Positions 33,726 to 41,758 of a stretch of DNA of 46,086 nucleotides are shown piece after piece. The position numbers were made by a program, and so were the translations under genes. The stretch lies in NCBI GenBank assembly GCA_018004935.1, contig JAGNBF010000058.1, positions 1,374 through 47,459 on the forward strand, given 5' to 3'. This DNA is from Chloroflexota bacterium (lineage in GTDB: Bacteria > Chloroflexota > Anaerolineae > Promineifilales > Promineifilaceae). A model generated the notes under the pieces. The model did no database searches. It saw only the letters and a list, made by a program, of their open reading frames with translations, and was not told the DNA's origin. Position 1 is the first letter of the stretch; every line of letters starts with the position of its first letter.

Positions 33726-34604
33726 TTAGAAACGACTGGTGCGTTTGTCTACCATATCGGCCAGTAAACCGGTTAACGCTACCTGGAGTGAGGCCAGCAG
33801 AAGAACGATGGTAGTAATATCCATGATGCGCCCAATGATAAATAAGGTATATAACCCTACTAACAAACCCGCCAGGAAGATGAGAATACTTAAGGGCATG
33901 AACACACGCAAAGGGGCATAGTAAATAGTCGTCCGTAAAATTAGCAGGGTGAAGTTGAGGGTATCGTAAATGGGCCGAATTTTTGATTTGCCCACGCGAT
34001 GGTGGTAGTTGATGGGTACATACTCTACGGTGTACCGATTGGCGAGCATAGCCATGGTGATGGTCGTTGTTAAAGAAAATCCATTGGGTAACACCGGATA
34101 AAATAGTAACATGATGCTTTTACGGAAAACACGCAAACCGGAGTTGAGATCAGGGATTTTACTGCCTGCCCCATAATTGGCGATGGTGTTGATGAACCAT
34201 TTGGCGGGGCGACGCACCAGGGGAATGTGGACATTTTCGCCGGTACGGGCACCGACAACCATGTCGTTGTTGTCCATGAGTGTCAGCAAGTGGGGGATTT
34301 CTTCGTTGGGGTAGGTTCCATCGGCGTCGGTAATGACGATGAGATCATAACGGGCATGACGGATACCGGCTTTGATGGCTCCGCCGTATCCCCGGTTGGT
34401 GGCGTTGCGGAGTAGTTCTACCGTGGGAATAGCCTGAACCGCGGCCGCGGTGTTATCCGTAGACCCATCATCTACCACCAACAATTGATATGGCCTGGTT
34501 GTGGCCGCCATAACCTGTTGAATGTGGGCCAGTACCTCGCCAATGATTTTTTCCTCGTTATAAGCAGGAATCAGAATGGTGCAACCTTCGCTTAACGATG
34601 ACAT
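33726..34604 (-). CDS. Glycosyltransferase family 2, polyprenyl-phosphate type
   Basis: A 292-residue inverting GT-A enzyme. Seen: ILIPAYNEE at the start, VVDDGSTDNTAA (nucleotide site), ITDADGTYP (the DxD metal motif), and GAGSKIPDLNSGLRVFRK. Two C-terminal membrane helices (LSILIFLAGLLVGLYTLFII and IVLLLASLQVALTGLLA) mark the DPM/Ppm-type group that charges polyprenyl phosphate with a sugar, the donor for GT-C enzymes like those here. A GGAG site precedes the ATG. Confidence 0.87.
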   Translation of the reverse strand: MSSLSEGCTILIPAYNEEKIIGEVLAHIQQVMAATTRPYQLLVVDDGSTDNTAAAVQAIPTVELLRNATNRGYGGAIKAGIRHARYDLIVITDADGTYPNEEIPHLLTLMDNNDMVVGARTGENVHIPLVRRPAKWFINTIANYGAGSKIPDLNSGLRVFRKSIMLLFYPVLPNGFSLTTTITMAMLANRYTVEYVPINYHHRVGKSKIRPIYDTLNFTLLILRTTIYYAPLRVFMPLSILIFLAGLLVGLYTLFIIGRIMDITTIVLLLASLQVALTGLLADMVDKRTSRF

Positions 34605-34630
34605 TTTGCGCTCCGGTTCTTAGGGTATTA

Positions 34631-34712
34631 AGTAATCGTTCGTATTTAACTTAGCGGTTTGCTGTGGCCGGTCTCCTGACCGCGCCACCCATCTTATTTC
34701 CGAACGATTACT
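34631..34712. mobile_element. Short repeat with AGTAATCGTTCG ends, abutting a stop codon
   Basis: AGTAATCGTTCG (34631-34642) and CGAACGATTACT (34701-34712) are perfect inverted repeats. The interior holds the GTGGCCGGTC / GACCGCGCCAC hairpin. The right end overlaps the TAG stop of the GT4 gene ending at 34711, so the element edge lies at that gene's last codon. No target duplication is visible. Confidence 0.65.
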
Positions 34713-35793
34713 AATGAAACTCCGGCAACCCGTTTATCAGACAATGCCATAGTTCTTTAACTTCAGCTTCCAGATAAAAGGGCAAACGCTGTCTTTGGCG
34801 TGCCAATAATTTGTGGCGCATTGTCTGATCTTGCAAAAGGATACAGACCAGTTCGGCCAGGGCTTCGAAGTTTTTCTCATGGAACAAGACACCCGCATCC
34901 CCTAATGTGCCGGGTATGCCACTGCTGGCATATGCCATTACCGGTAAATCAAATAACATGCTTTCAATGAAAGGTTTACCAAATCCCTCATGTTCGCTCA
35001 TAGACACATATAGATCTGCCAGTCGGTAATAGGTGATCATGTCCTGGAAGGTGACATGGTTAGCGAAGATAGTCGCCTGGTCGAGGTGTAAGAATTCGTT
35101 CAAATCTTGGAGCCAGCGGGCGTAAGGGGGTGTCCAGGGAGATCCTATCAGCACCAACCGTACGGTTGAGTCTATGCGACGCACATAGTAGAGCAGTTTC
35201 AGGAGATCCTCTTGTTTTTTATTGGGCGATTGCCGTCCTACAAAGAGGAGTAACGGGCCACTGTCTTTATAGGCCTGGAGTAGGGCCGGGTTAGAAGGTG
35301 TTTCCCGGTAGAGTGTATCATTAATACCGATGGGCAAGACATCCGTTTGGGCGAACCCTACAGCTTGCAGTTCCCCGGTATTAAAGGGGGACACGCCCAG
35401 GGCTAACCGGGTGCGTGGCACCAGTAGGGGTAGTTGCTCTCGCCCCCAGATGAGCTGGCGGGTCAGGGCGGGGTCTAACTCGGCAAAGAATTCGGGGGGG
35501 GTGATGTTGTGGTAAATCAGGATGACTTGCTGGTGGGCTGGCAGGTCTAACAAGGTATTTACCACTTCGGAGCCGATACCGTGATGATAGATGACCAGTG
35601 ATTCTTGCGGGGTAGGGTGATAACTGCTGAGGGGTTTGATCTCCTTTTCCAGGTCTGGGTGCATGTGTAGTGTGTAAATATCGGAGATGAAACCCATCTG
35701 GCGTAACCAGCCCTGTATTTGCCGGGCGTGATCGGTCATGGCATCACCGGGTGCGGCCGCTTCTGTGAGTTGGTGTAGAATAGGTTTACTCAT
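34711..35793 (-). CDS. Glycosyltransferase family 4
   Basis: A 360-residue GT-B enzyme. The ATG at 35793 overlaps the TGA stop of the preceding GT4 by ATGA, the sign of coupled translation. The N-terminal half is less typical (ILHQLTEAAAPGDAMTDHARQ), with acceptor-side YHHGIGSE; the C-terminal half has LLFVGRQSPNKKQEDLL and the donor motif EGFGKPFIE. It is likely to extend the same polysaccharide as the gene before it. Its stop codon coincides with the right end of the repeat at 34631-34712. Confidence 0.85.
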   Translation of the reverse strand: MSKPILHQLTEAAAPGDAMTDHARQIQGWLRQMGFISDIYTLHMHPDLEKEIKPLSSYHPTPQESLVIYHHGIGSEVVNTLLDLPAHQQVILIYHNITPPEFFAELDPALTRQLIWGREQLPLLVPRTRLALGVSPFNTGELQAVGFAQTDVLPIGINDTLYRETPSNPALLQAYKDSGPLLLFVGRQSPNKKQEDLLKLLYYVRRIDSTVRLVLIGSPWTPPYARWLQDLNEFLHLDQATIFANHVTFQDMITYYRLADLYVSMSEHEGFGKPFIESMLFDLPVMAYASSGIPGTLGDAGVLFHEKNFEALAELVCILLQDQTMRHKLLARQRQRLPFYLEAEVKELWHCLINGLPEFH

Positions 35794-36944
35794 GTTTGTT
35801 GCCACGCCTGCCACGTTTGCTCAAACTGGTCTACCAGAATGGGCCAGGTGTAATGTTTGAGCACATATTCGCGGCCGCGTAACCCCATAGCCTGGGCTTC
35901 CTCCCGATGTTGGTTGAACCAATCTAACGCGGCCGCAAATTCTTCATAATCCCGAAACCACAGCCCCCCTTCCGAACGGCGGGCATGCCCCCGAGTCACC
36001 GGACTGTAACCATGTACCAGCACGGGGCGTCCGGCAATCCAGGATTCTAATAAGGTAATACCAAAACTCTCAAACACCGATGGCTGGCACATAGCCAGGG
36101 CAGAGGCGCATAACTTGTTTTTTTCCTCTTCGCTAACAAAACCCCGAAAATCAATCCCCGGATGGACTGGGGGTTTGATAGGGCCACTGCCAGTAACAAC
36201 CAGTTTGACGCGGCCGCCATTGTCCCAGTAGCGTTGAGCATATTCATACACCAACAAGACATTTTTCCCCTCTTCCAGGCGGGTGATCAGTAAGATAAAC
36301 GGCGGTTCACCCACTTGTGGGGTGGGTAAAACTTCGGGGATGGGTACACCAACTCCTAAGACGGTGTGGTGGCGGGGCCGAATATGGAGTTTTTGTAAGG
36401 CTAACTCTTCTTCCTCCAGAGTGTTGAAGAGGATGCCCTGCACCGTTTCCAGAATGAGGTGCGTGGGTTCCATGTAGGCGTATGGTTCATTGTGCAGGCA
36501 GGCAATAAAGTGGGTTTTTTCCGGGGCACACCAGGCGGCCAGGTGCATCATGGGATTGGCATAAGGCATGACGATGATGGCCGACATCGCGGCCGCGTTC
36601 TGCAAAATATGCCGATACAGCCCCGGACTATGAGAGCCAATTTCCAACCACTGATATTGTTCCTGACGCGAAAGCCCTCCGCGTGTCCCCAGATAGCTTT
36701 CTAACTCCGCTTTTTTATCAATGTTGACAAATTCTACCGGGAACCGTAGTACCCGAATGCCGTTATCCCAGGATTCTCCGGCCGGGTAGCTGTTTTCCCA
36801 GGTGTAATGGCTGTGGGCACAGGTTGTCCAGGCTTCCACCTGCCAACCGCGTCGGGCCGCTTCCAGGGCAAACCAACGGGCGTGGGTTTCCGCTCCCCCG
36901 CCAATATCAAAACCAAATCGTGGTACAACAATTGCTAATTTCAT
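35790..36944 (-). CDS. Glycosyltransferase family 4
   Basis: A 384-residue GT-B enzyme starting MKLAIVVPRFGFDIGGGAETHAR, the GT4 acceptor loop. The C-terminal half has TRLEEGKNVLLVYEYA, then the donor motif ESFGITLLE and SWIAGRPVLVHG. It overlaps the next GT4 by four bases and lies 15 bases after the small coiled-coil gene at 36960. Five GCGGCCGC copies occur. Confidence 0.87.
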   Translation of the reverse strand: MKLAIVVPRFGFDIGGGAETHARWFALEAARRGWQVEAWTTCAHSHYTWENSYPAGESWDNGIRVLRFPVEFVNIDKKAELESYLGTRGGLSRQEQYQWLEIGSHSPGLYRHILQNAAAMSAIIVMPYANPMMHLAAWCAPEKTHFIACLHNEPYAYMEPTHLILETVQGILFNTLEEEELALQKLHIRPRHHTVLGVGVPIPEVLPTPQVGEPPFILLITRLEEGKNVLLVYEYAQRYWDNGGRVKLVVTGSGPIKPPVHPGIDFRGFVSEEEKNKLCASALAMCQPSVFESFGITLLESWIAGRPVLVHGYSPVTRGHARRSEGGLWFRDYEEFAAALDWFNQHREEAQAMGLRGREYVLKHYTWPILVDQFEQTWQAWQQT

Positions 36945-36959
36945 CTTGGTGCTCTCGTT

Positions 36960-37457
36960 CTAGCGCTGGCTCTCACCCTTCCGCCGCACTTCCTCTTCCA
37001 GGGCCAAAATTTGTCGTTGTTGCTCTTGTAATTGGGCGGTCAGCCGGTTGATGACACTGATCAGATGACGGTTTACGTTTACCTGCTGGGTAATATTGCG
37101 GTTGACATAAAACAATACAAGATTGTGGGCACCCCCACGAATGAGTCGCCATATTCTGCCCAAAACTGGAATACGGGTACTGGGTGAGTCGGTGAGCAGG
37201 GGCTGTGTTTCAACCTGATTGTAGATGCGATTGACCTGGCGTAAGTGGTAATGCAGAAACTCATCATACGGTATATCGTCTGGCTCGCCAGGATAATCAG
37301 TGGTACCAAAAGCCGGGAAACGGCGGTTATCGTAGCCAAGTTCCTGTCGCCGCCGGGTAATGCGGCCGCGAATTTCATTCATTAACGCTTCCCCATCTAT
37401 TTCCGGGTCACGGATTTCGATGAGATCATTGGGGGGTAGGGGAGGGGGAGTACTCAA
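36960..37457 (-). CDS. Small coiled-coil partner protein of glycosyltransferases (copy A)
   Basis: About 165 residues. I take the TTG start at 37457 because GGAGG lies five bases upstream; the ATG at 37487 has no such site. The first part is Pro-rich and acidic (PPPLPPNDLIEIRDPEIDGEAL), then R-rich helices, then an amphipathic segment IPVLGRIWRLIRGG and a Gln-rich coiled coil ending QQRQILALEEEVRRK. The same order, (V/I)PV(V/L)G then IR, QQ, N, LI and a coiled coil, is in the 41132-41518 protein. It is just upstream of a GT4, as is the other copy. Function unknown; a membrane-edge or GT scaffold role is possible. Confidence 0.65.
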   Translation of the reverse strand: MSTPPPLPPNDLIEIRDPEIDGEALMNEIRGRITRRRQELGYDNRRFPAFGTTDYPGEPDDIPYDEFLHYHLRQVNRIYNQVETQPLLTDSPSTRIPVLGRIWRLIRGGAHNLVLFYVNRNITQQVNVNRHLISVINRLTAQLQEQQRQILALEEEVRRKGESQR

Positions 37458-37523
37458 GAATACCTCCGTGGGTAGAATAGTAAACAATAGACATTATTAG
37501 TATTAACGTTATGTCACGCTAAG

Positions 37524-37617
37524 ATAAGTGTTCAGTCTCTCTGGAGAAGTTGAACTTTTAGCCCTGCTGAACGAGACATCACCAAAGAAAAATTCAACTT
37601 CTTGACTGAACGGTTAC
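37524..37617. mobile_element. Short mobile-repeat remnant (GTAAGCGTTCAGTT family)
   Basis: TAAGTGTTCAGT (37525-37536) and ACTGAACGGTTA (37605-37616) are inverted repeats, and GAAGTTGAACTTTT / AAAAATTCAACTTC form an inner pair. No target duplication seen. It lies in the 148-base gap between the GT-C gene and the coiled-coil gene. Confidence 0.65.
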
Positions 37618-37635
37618 TGAGGTTTTATAGCGGTG

Positions 37636-39864
37636 TTATTTTTGTTCCGGTATCAATATCATTTCACCGGCCCAGTGATTGGTCAGGATTGTCGTGGGGC
37701 GACGGTCATACGTACCTTCAAGTAATTGGCTTTCAATTTGATAAGATGTACCTGGCGGTAAAGGTGTATTGGGTAAAGGCCAGGCGTGTCCGCCGGGAAT
37801 CTCTATCCAGTATATTGCTCGACCCTGTCCTTGCCAAAAAATGAGTTGTTGGCGGAATTGGCCCGCATCCAGAAGATCGGGTTCGCGCCAGATCAAGAGG
37901 TCTTGACCAAAAATAAAGTGTAAGGGTGTGCCCAAAAAATCGGCCTGACCCACCGCGGCCGCGTCATTAAAAATGAGAATCGCTCCGGGGGATAATGTTT
38001 GGCTGAAATTATCGAGCTTCATCACCAACCCTGCATGATCCACCTGGCTGATAAAACCCCGTGCTAACCAGGCAAACCCCGCCAACCAGAGCAAAGTCAG
38101 CCCTAGTGTGCCCAGTGTCCAGAGTCGTTGCCGGGTGTTACTACGCCACCAGGAAATGAGAGGGATTTGTTGAGCGCTAAAGTGTGCGAGCAAGTTTGCG
38201 GCCGCGATGATAAAAAAGGGCATGACGGCGGGCATATAACGGCGCATGGTGTAAATCTGGTGTTGGCTGGCCTGGATGCGCCATAGGTAGAGCAGGCTGA
38301 AAAACAGCCCCACGGTGAACCAGGGCAAAGTGCGCCGATCCAGCCGCCACACCAGCCAGGCCATGCCCACAATTCCCAGCCACACCCCCAATGGTGACAA
38401 ATACCAGCCCAGCCGCCAGAAATTCAAGGCGTCGAGAATGGGCATAGCCGCTTCACTGTACCAATCGTTGTACTGCTCGGCCCCGCTAAGAACCGGGCGC
38501 AAAAACCAGCCATAGATTCCCCAGAGCAGGATGAAGACCGCGGCCGCGCCCTTTAGCCGAGTCACCCAACGCGGTGCCACAGTCAACCGGCTCCGTGCGC
38601 CATACCCAATGGCCAGCAGGAGCATCATTCCCCCCATTCCTAGCAACACCGGCATGGGATTACGCTGGGCGTAGCGGATGATATAGCTAAAGGTATCTAC
38701 AAAATAAGGCCGACTCTGCCACCAGGCGTGAATGAGGGTATGCAGACTGAGGAGCAATACGGGCACAAAAAACCAAAGGGCCGAAGCGAGAGGCGCGGGT
38801 GAATGTGGGCCTGGAGCATGGCGCGGCCGCAGGAGAAGCCAGAGAAACGCGGCCGCGGGTAAGGCCAGGATAAAAAACATATCAATCCGTACCAATTGGC
38901 TACTGCCAAACATCAAACCAGCCAGAAGGCCCCATTGCGGCCGCGACTCTCCCGCCAGCATCCCTTCCCACCAAATACCAAAGCCCCACAGCCCCAGCCA
39001 GAGCAAATACTGCGTCAAACTTTCTGTCACCGAATAACGGGCAAACCATATCTGAATCGCATTGAGGCTGACACCCACCAGGGCCAAAAAGGCGGCCCAA
39101 CGGCTGGTTGTCTGGCGCACGGTAAGATAAATCGCCACCGTCCCCAGCAACGCCCACAACCCCGTCAGGTGTAAGGCATTCAGCGTGCCCTGAACCGGTT
39201 TACCTCCCAGAGCATACACCAACGCCTGCCATACCGGATGCAACGGGTAAAACTGGGGGGTAACGTCGCCACTCTCGCCGCTGGCATAAAAACCGGGAAA
39301 AAGGTAAGAAGGCGCGTAATTGGCTTCTGGTAGCGGCCGCAAAAAGGCCGGGCGTAGCGTGGGAGCCATTTCGGCCAGCAGGTCATCATGAATGAGAATC
39401 TGACCGGTGTGGGCAATGTTGGCCGCCAGGCTGACATATACCCCGGCATCTGCTCCCCCTTGCAGACTTTGATGCGGCCGCAAAAAGAGCCAGCTTGCCG
39501 CCACCAGCCACAACAAAAACCACCCTTGCCACCAGTTGCCCGACCAGCGGGGCAGGGACCCCAAAGCCGCCCAGCCTCCCCGGCGAACCGTAAGCCCGAT
39601 CAGCCCCACGACACCCACCCCCCAGGAAAAGGCCAGAATGGATAACCGAAATAATCCCACCTCGGCCAGACAGACGGCCAGCCAGCCCAAAACTGCTACC
39701 CCTAGTCCTATACTCGCCGCGATGAGTGCCAGGCCCCCAGTCTGGGAACGGGGTGAGTCTGATGCGGTGCGGGCAAATGTTTGCGCGTAGTGAAAAAATA
39801 ACCACCCTAAAATCAAGGTGGCGCACAAAATGAGGCTGAGGGCAAAACTGGTGGCAAGATTCAT
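37636..39864 (-). CDS. GT-C family membrane glycosyltransferase
   Basis: A 742-residue protein with about a dozen hydrophobic segments throughout, starting MNLATSFALSLILCATLILG. The first large loop has the acidic motif GGADAGVYVSLAANIA, a plausible catalytic Asp, and a nearby FYPLHPVWQAL segment. The last 150 residues are soluble (SQTLSPGAILIFNDAAAVG). The fold resembles PMT/ArnT/GT83 enzymes that take sugars from polyprenyl-phosphate donors made by the GT2 at 33726. Eight GCGGCCGC sites occur. Confidence 0.8.
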   Translation of the reverse strand: MNLATSFALSLILCATLILGWLFFHYAQTFARTASDSPRSQTGGLALIAASIGLGVAVLGWLAVCLAEVGLFRLSILAFSWGVGVVGLIGLTVRRGGWAALGSLPRWSGNWWQGWFLLWLVAASWLFLRPHQSLQGGADAGVYVSLAANIAHTGQILIHDDLLAEMAPTLRPAFLRPLPEANYAPSYLFPGFYASGESGDVTPQFYPLHPVWQALVYALGGKPVQGTLNALHLTGLWALLGTVAIYLTVRQTTSRWAAFLALVGVSLNAIQIWFARYSVTESLTQYLLWLGLWGFGIWWEGMLAGESRPQWGLLAGLMFGSSQLVRIDMFFILALPAAAFLWLLLRPRHAPGPHSPAPLASALWFFVPVLLLSLHTLIHAWWQSRPYFVDTFSYIIRYAQRNPMPVLLGMGGMMLLLAIGYGARSRLTVAPRWVTRLKGAAAVFILLWGIYGWFLRPVLSGAEQYNDWYSEAAMPILDALNFWRLGWYLSPLGVWLGIVGMAWLVWRLDRRTLPWFTVGLFFSLLYLWRIQASQHQIYTMRRYMPAVMPFFIIAAANLLAHFSAQQIPLISWWRSNTRQRLWTLGTLGLTLLWLAGFAWLARGFISQVDHAGLVMKLDNFSQTLSPGAILIFNDAAAVGQADFLGTPLHFIFGQDLLIWREPDLLDAGQFRQQLIFWQGQGRAIYWIEIPGGHAWPLPNTPLPPGTSYQIESQLLEGTYDRRPTTILTNHWAGEMILIPEQK

Positions 39865-39898
39865 AAGCTGGATGGCGTTAGCCCCCTGGTGGGTATGC

Positions 39899-41122
39899 TC
39901 AGCGGGATGCGGCCGCGACCTGGGGCAAACGTTGCCGGGTCATAGCGATGACCTCAGCCAGAAAGGTGGTAATTTCTTGGGCGATTTTGTCGCGGCCGCA
40001 ATGGGTAAGAATATACTGTGCGGCCGCGTGCCCCATCTTTTGGCGTAAGGTTGGCTCCTCAACCAGAGTCTGCATAGCCTGGTAAAGCGCTTCTTCATCC
40101 ATCACAGGAACTTTCCAGGCAATCTCAGATGGTAACTCGGCATACCATCCCTGATCAAACACGATCACCGGCTTACCCTGAGCCAATGCCCGGAGCGCCG
40201 TACCCGAGGTTTCCCCAGTGGTGGGGTGACGCAGGTTTACGATGAAGTCTGCGGCCGCGATCCAGTTCACAAATTGCGCCAGATCTGGCACAAAGCCAGT
40301 GTAATGAACCACCTCACCCAGCCCTGTTTCCGTCAGTAGCGTGGGTAAATCTAACTCAGCCGGAAAGGCTTCACCCACCAGAAGTAACCGCGTGTGGGGA
40401 AATACCTGGTGTAAACGGCGAAAGACACGGAGCACTACATCTACCCGTTTGGCCCAGGTAATCTGACCCAATACAGCCACGACCACTGCCTCATCGGGCC
40501 AACCTGCCATCTGGCGCAGGGCCTGTGTCATGGAGGCTGGCTCCATCTGATGGTGGATCACCCGCACCGGGCGATCCCGGCGCTGTTTTTGCAGGCGACG
40601 GCGCACGTAATGGCTATGTACCAGCACCCCCAAACTCCGATCCACGAGTCGCTGATTGAGTGGCGTCAAATCGTAAAAGGCGTCTCCTTTTTCTACTGCC
40701 CGGTGCAGTGAGGGATAGCTACCAAAGGGAAAACGATCCTCATCAAAACTGTAGGCTATCTCTTGCAAATAGTGGTATACCCGCCCTTGTCGCCGGGTCA
40801 GGGCTTCAATGAACTGGTGTAGAACAAAATCATGCAAAGTAATTACCCCCGGATACCGTAACGCCATGGGGTAGAGAGCGGTGTGAGTTGCGCTATTACC
40901 CATTTGGTAAAAAGGCAGGTCGTAAGACCAACGTTGGGAGGGGTAATCCTCATGGGGCAAGATGGGGAATTGCGTTTTCAGCGTAGGGGCGACCATTTCT
41001 GGGGTTTCGTGGAATACAGTCAGGTTGGCGTAGCGAGAAAGGGCCGGTAATAGTTCTGCGCTGTAGTCGGCGATACCGGTATGGGACGGGGGAAGAGGGC
41101 TAAAATAAGCCAGATTAAGCAT
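39899..41122 (-). CDS. Glycosyltransferase family 4
   Basis: A 407-residue GT-B enzyme beginning MLNLAYFSPLPPSHTGIADYS. The C-terminal half carries VAVLGQITWAKRVDVVL and the donor motif GETSGTALRALAQGKPVIVFD; the second Glu of EX7E is replaced by Ala, as in some GT4 subgroups that use the Glu-Thr-Ser-Gly form. It is nine bases after the coiled-coil gene at 41132. Four GCGGCCGC copies occur, two just 20 bases apart (39992 and 40020). Confidence 0.85.
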   Translation of the reverse strand: MLNLAYFSPLPPSHTGIADYSAELLPALSRYANLTVFHETPEMVAPTLKTQFPILPHEDYPSQRWSYDLPFYQMGNSATHTALYPMALRYPGVITLHDFVLHQFIEALTRRQGRVYHYLQEIAYSFDEDRFPFGSYPSLHRAVEKGDAFYDLTPLNQRLVDRSLGVLVHSHYVRRRLQKQRRDRPVRVIHHQMEPASMTQALRQMAGWPDEAVVVAVLGQITWAKRVDVVLRVFRRLHQVFPHTRLLLVGEAFPAELDLPTLLTETGLGEVVHYTGFVPDLAQFVNWIAAADFIVNLRHPTTGETSGTALRALAQGKPVIVFDQGWYAELPSEIAWKVPVMDEEALYQAMQTLVEEPTLRQKMGHAAAQYILTHCGRDKIAQEITTFLAEVIAMTRQRLPQVAAASR

Positions 41123-41131
41123 GGGGTAGGG

Positions 41132-41518
41132 TTACTTTTCCAACTGTTGCAAGCGGTTTTCCAGATCAACCAGACGCTTTTGCAGTTGATTTAATTGAGC
41201 CATTACCTCAGCCATGTCATGAACAAGTTCACTTTCCTCTTGTTCCAGGGCGGCATAACGTGTGTGCTGGTAAGCAATAGCAGGCCAAAACTGAGGGAGT
41301 GACTGGGTGATCAGATAATTAAATTCATTTTGTTGCTTCACCAACGGTTTCAGAAGCCAATGGGTGGAGATTTTGCTAATCTGTTGCCGTATGTAGGTTA
41401 TCAGCGGGCCGACAACCGGTACTTGGGAAACTAATTCCCTTTGTTGTAATTGCCAATGTGCTTCTAACTCGGTTTGATGCCGGATAAAAGGCGCCTCTTG
41501 TTCCTCAAAAATGGGCAT
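41132..41518 (-). CDS. Small coiled-coil partner protein of glycosyltransferases (copy B)
   Basis: A 128-residue soluble protein. After an acidic start it has VPVVGPLITYIRQQISK, then HWLLKPLVKQQNEFNYLI, then a long coiled coil (residues about 80-128) with a regular Leu/Glu/Gln heptad ending RLVDLENRLQQLEK. The order of motifs parallels the 36960-37457 protein. GAGGAG lies ten bases before the ATG. It has no recognised domain; the pairing with GT4 genes is the main clue. Confidence 0.7.
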   Translation of the reverse strand: MPIFEEQEAPFIRHQTELEAHWQLQQRELVSQVPVVGPLITYIRQQISKISTHWLLKPLVKQQNEFNYLITQSLPQFWPAIAYQHTRYAALEQEESELVHDMAEVMAQLNQLQKRLVDLENRLQQLEK

Positions 41519-41581
41519 AAAATGAATCTCCTCAGGGCAGGGGATTTTAATCTGGTTTAAACCAAAGGCAACTGGTCAGGT

Positions 41582-41752
41582 AGGGCGATTGCCTACTCGG
41601 GGTTCCCCCCCACCCCCCAGGGGCGGGGAGTTTTCTAAGGCGGGCAAAATCGGGGCTTCAGCCCCCGATTTTGCCCGCCGAGTGGGTTCATCCTTCCCGA
41701 AATCGGGAATTGTCAGGGGATGGGTTCATTCTGGTGAGTATGCAATCGCCCT
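41582..41752. mobile_element. Non-autonomous hairpin element (TIR AGGGCGATTGC) at a stop codon, target duplication GGTCAGG
   Basis: Ends AGGGCGATTGCCTACTC (41582-41598) and GAGTATGCAATCGCCCT (41736-41752) match those of the element at 16754-16931. GGTCAGG lies on both sides (41574-41580, 41757-41763). The inner hairpin (stem ending GGGGC with loop TTCA, arms GGGCAAAATCGGGG-type) differs from that of the sister element. The right duplication overlaps the TGA stop of the GHL10 gene at 41759. Confidence 0.85.
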
Positions 41753-41758
41753 GACGGG

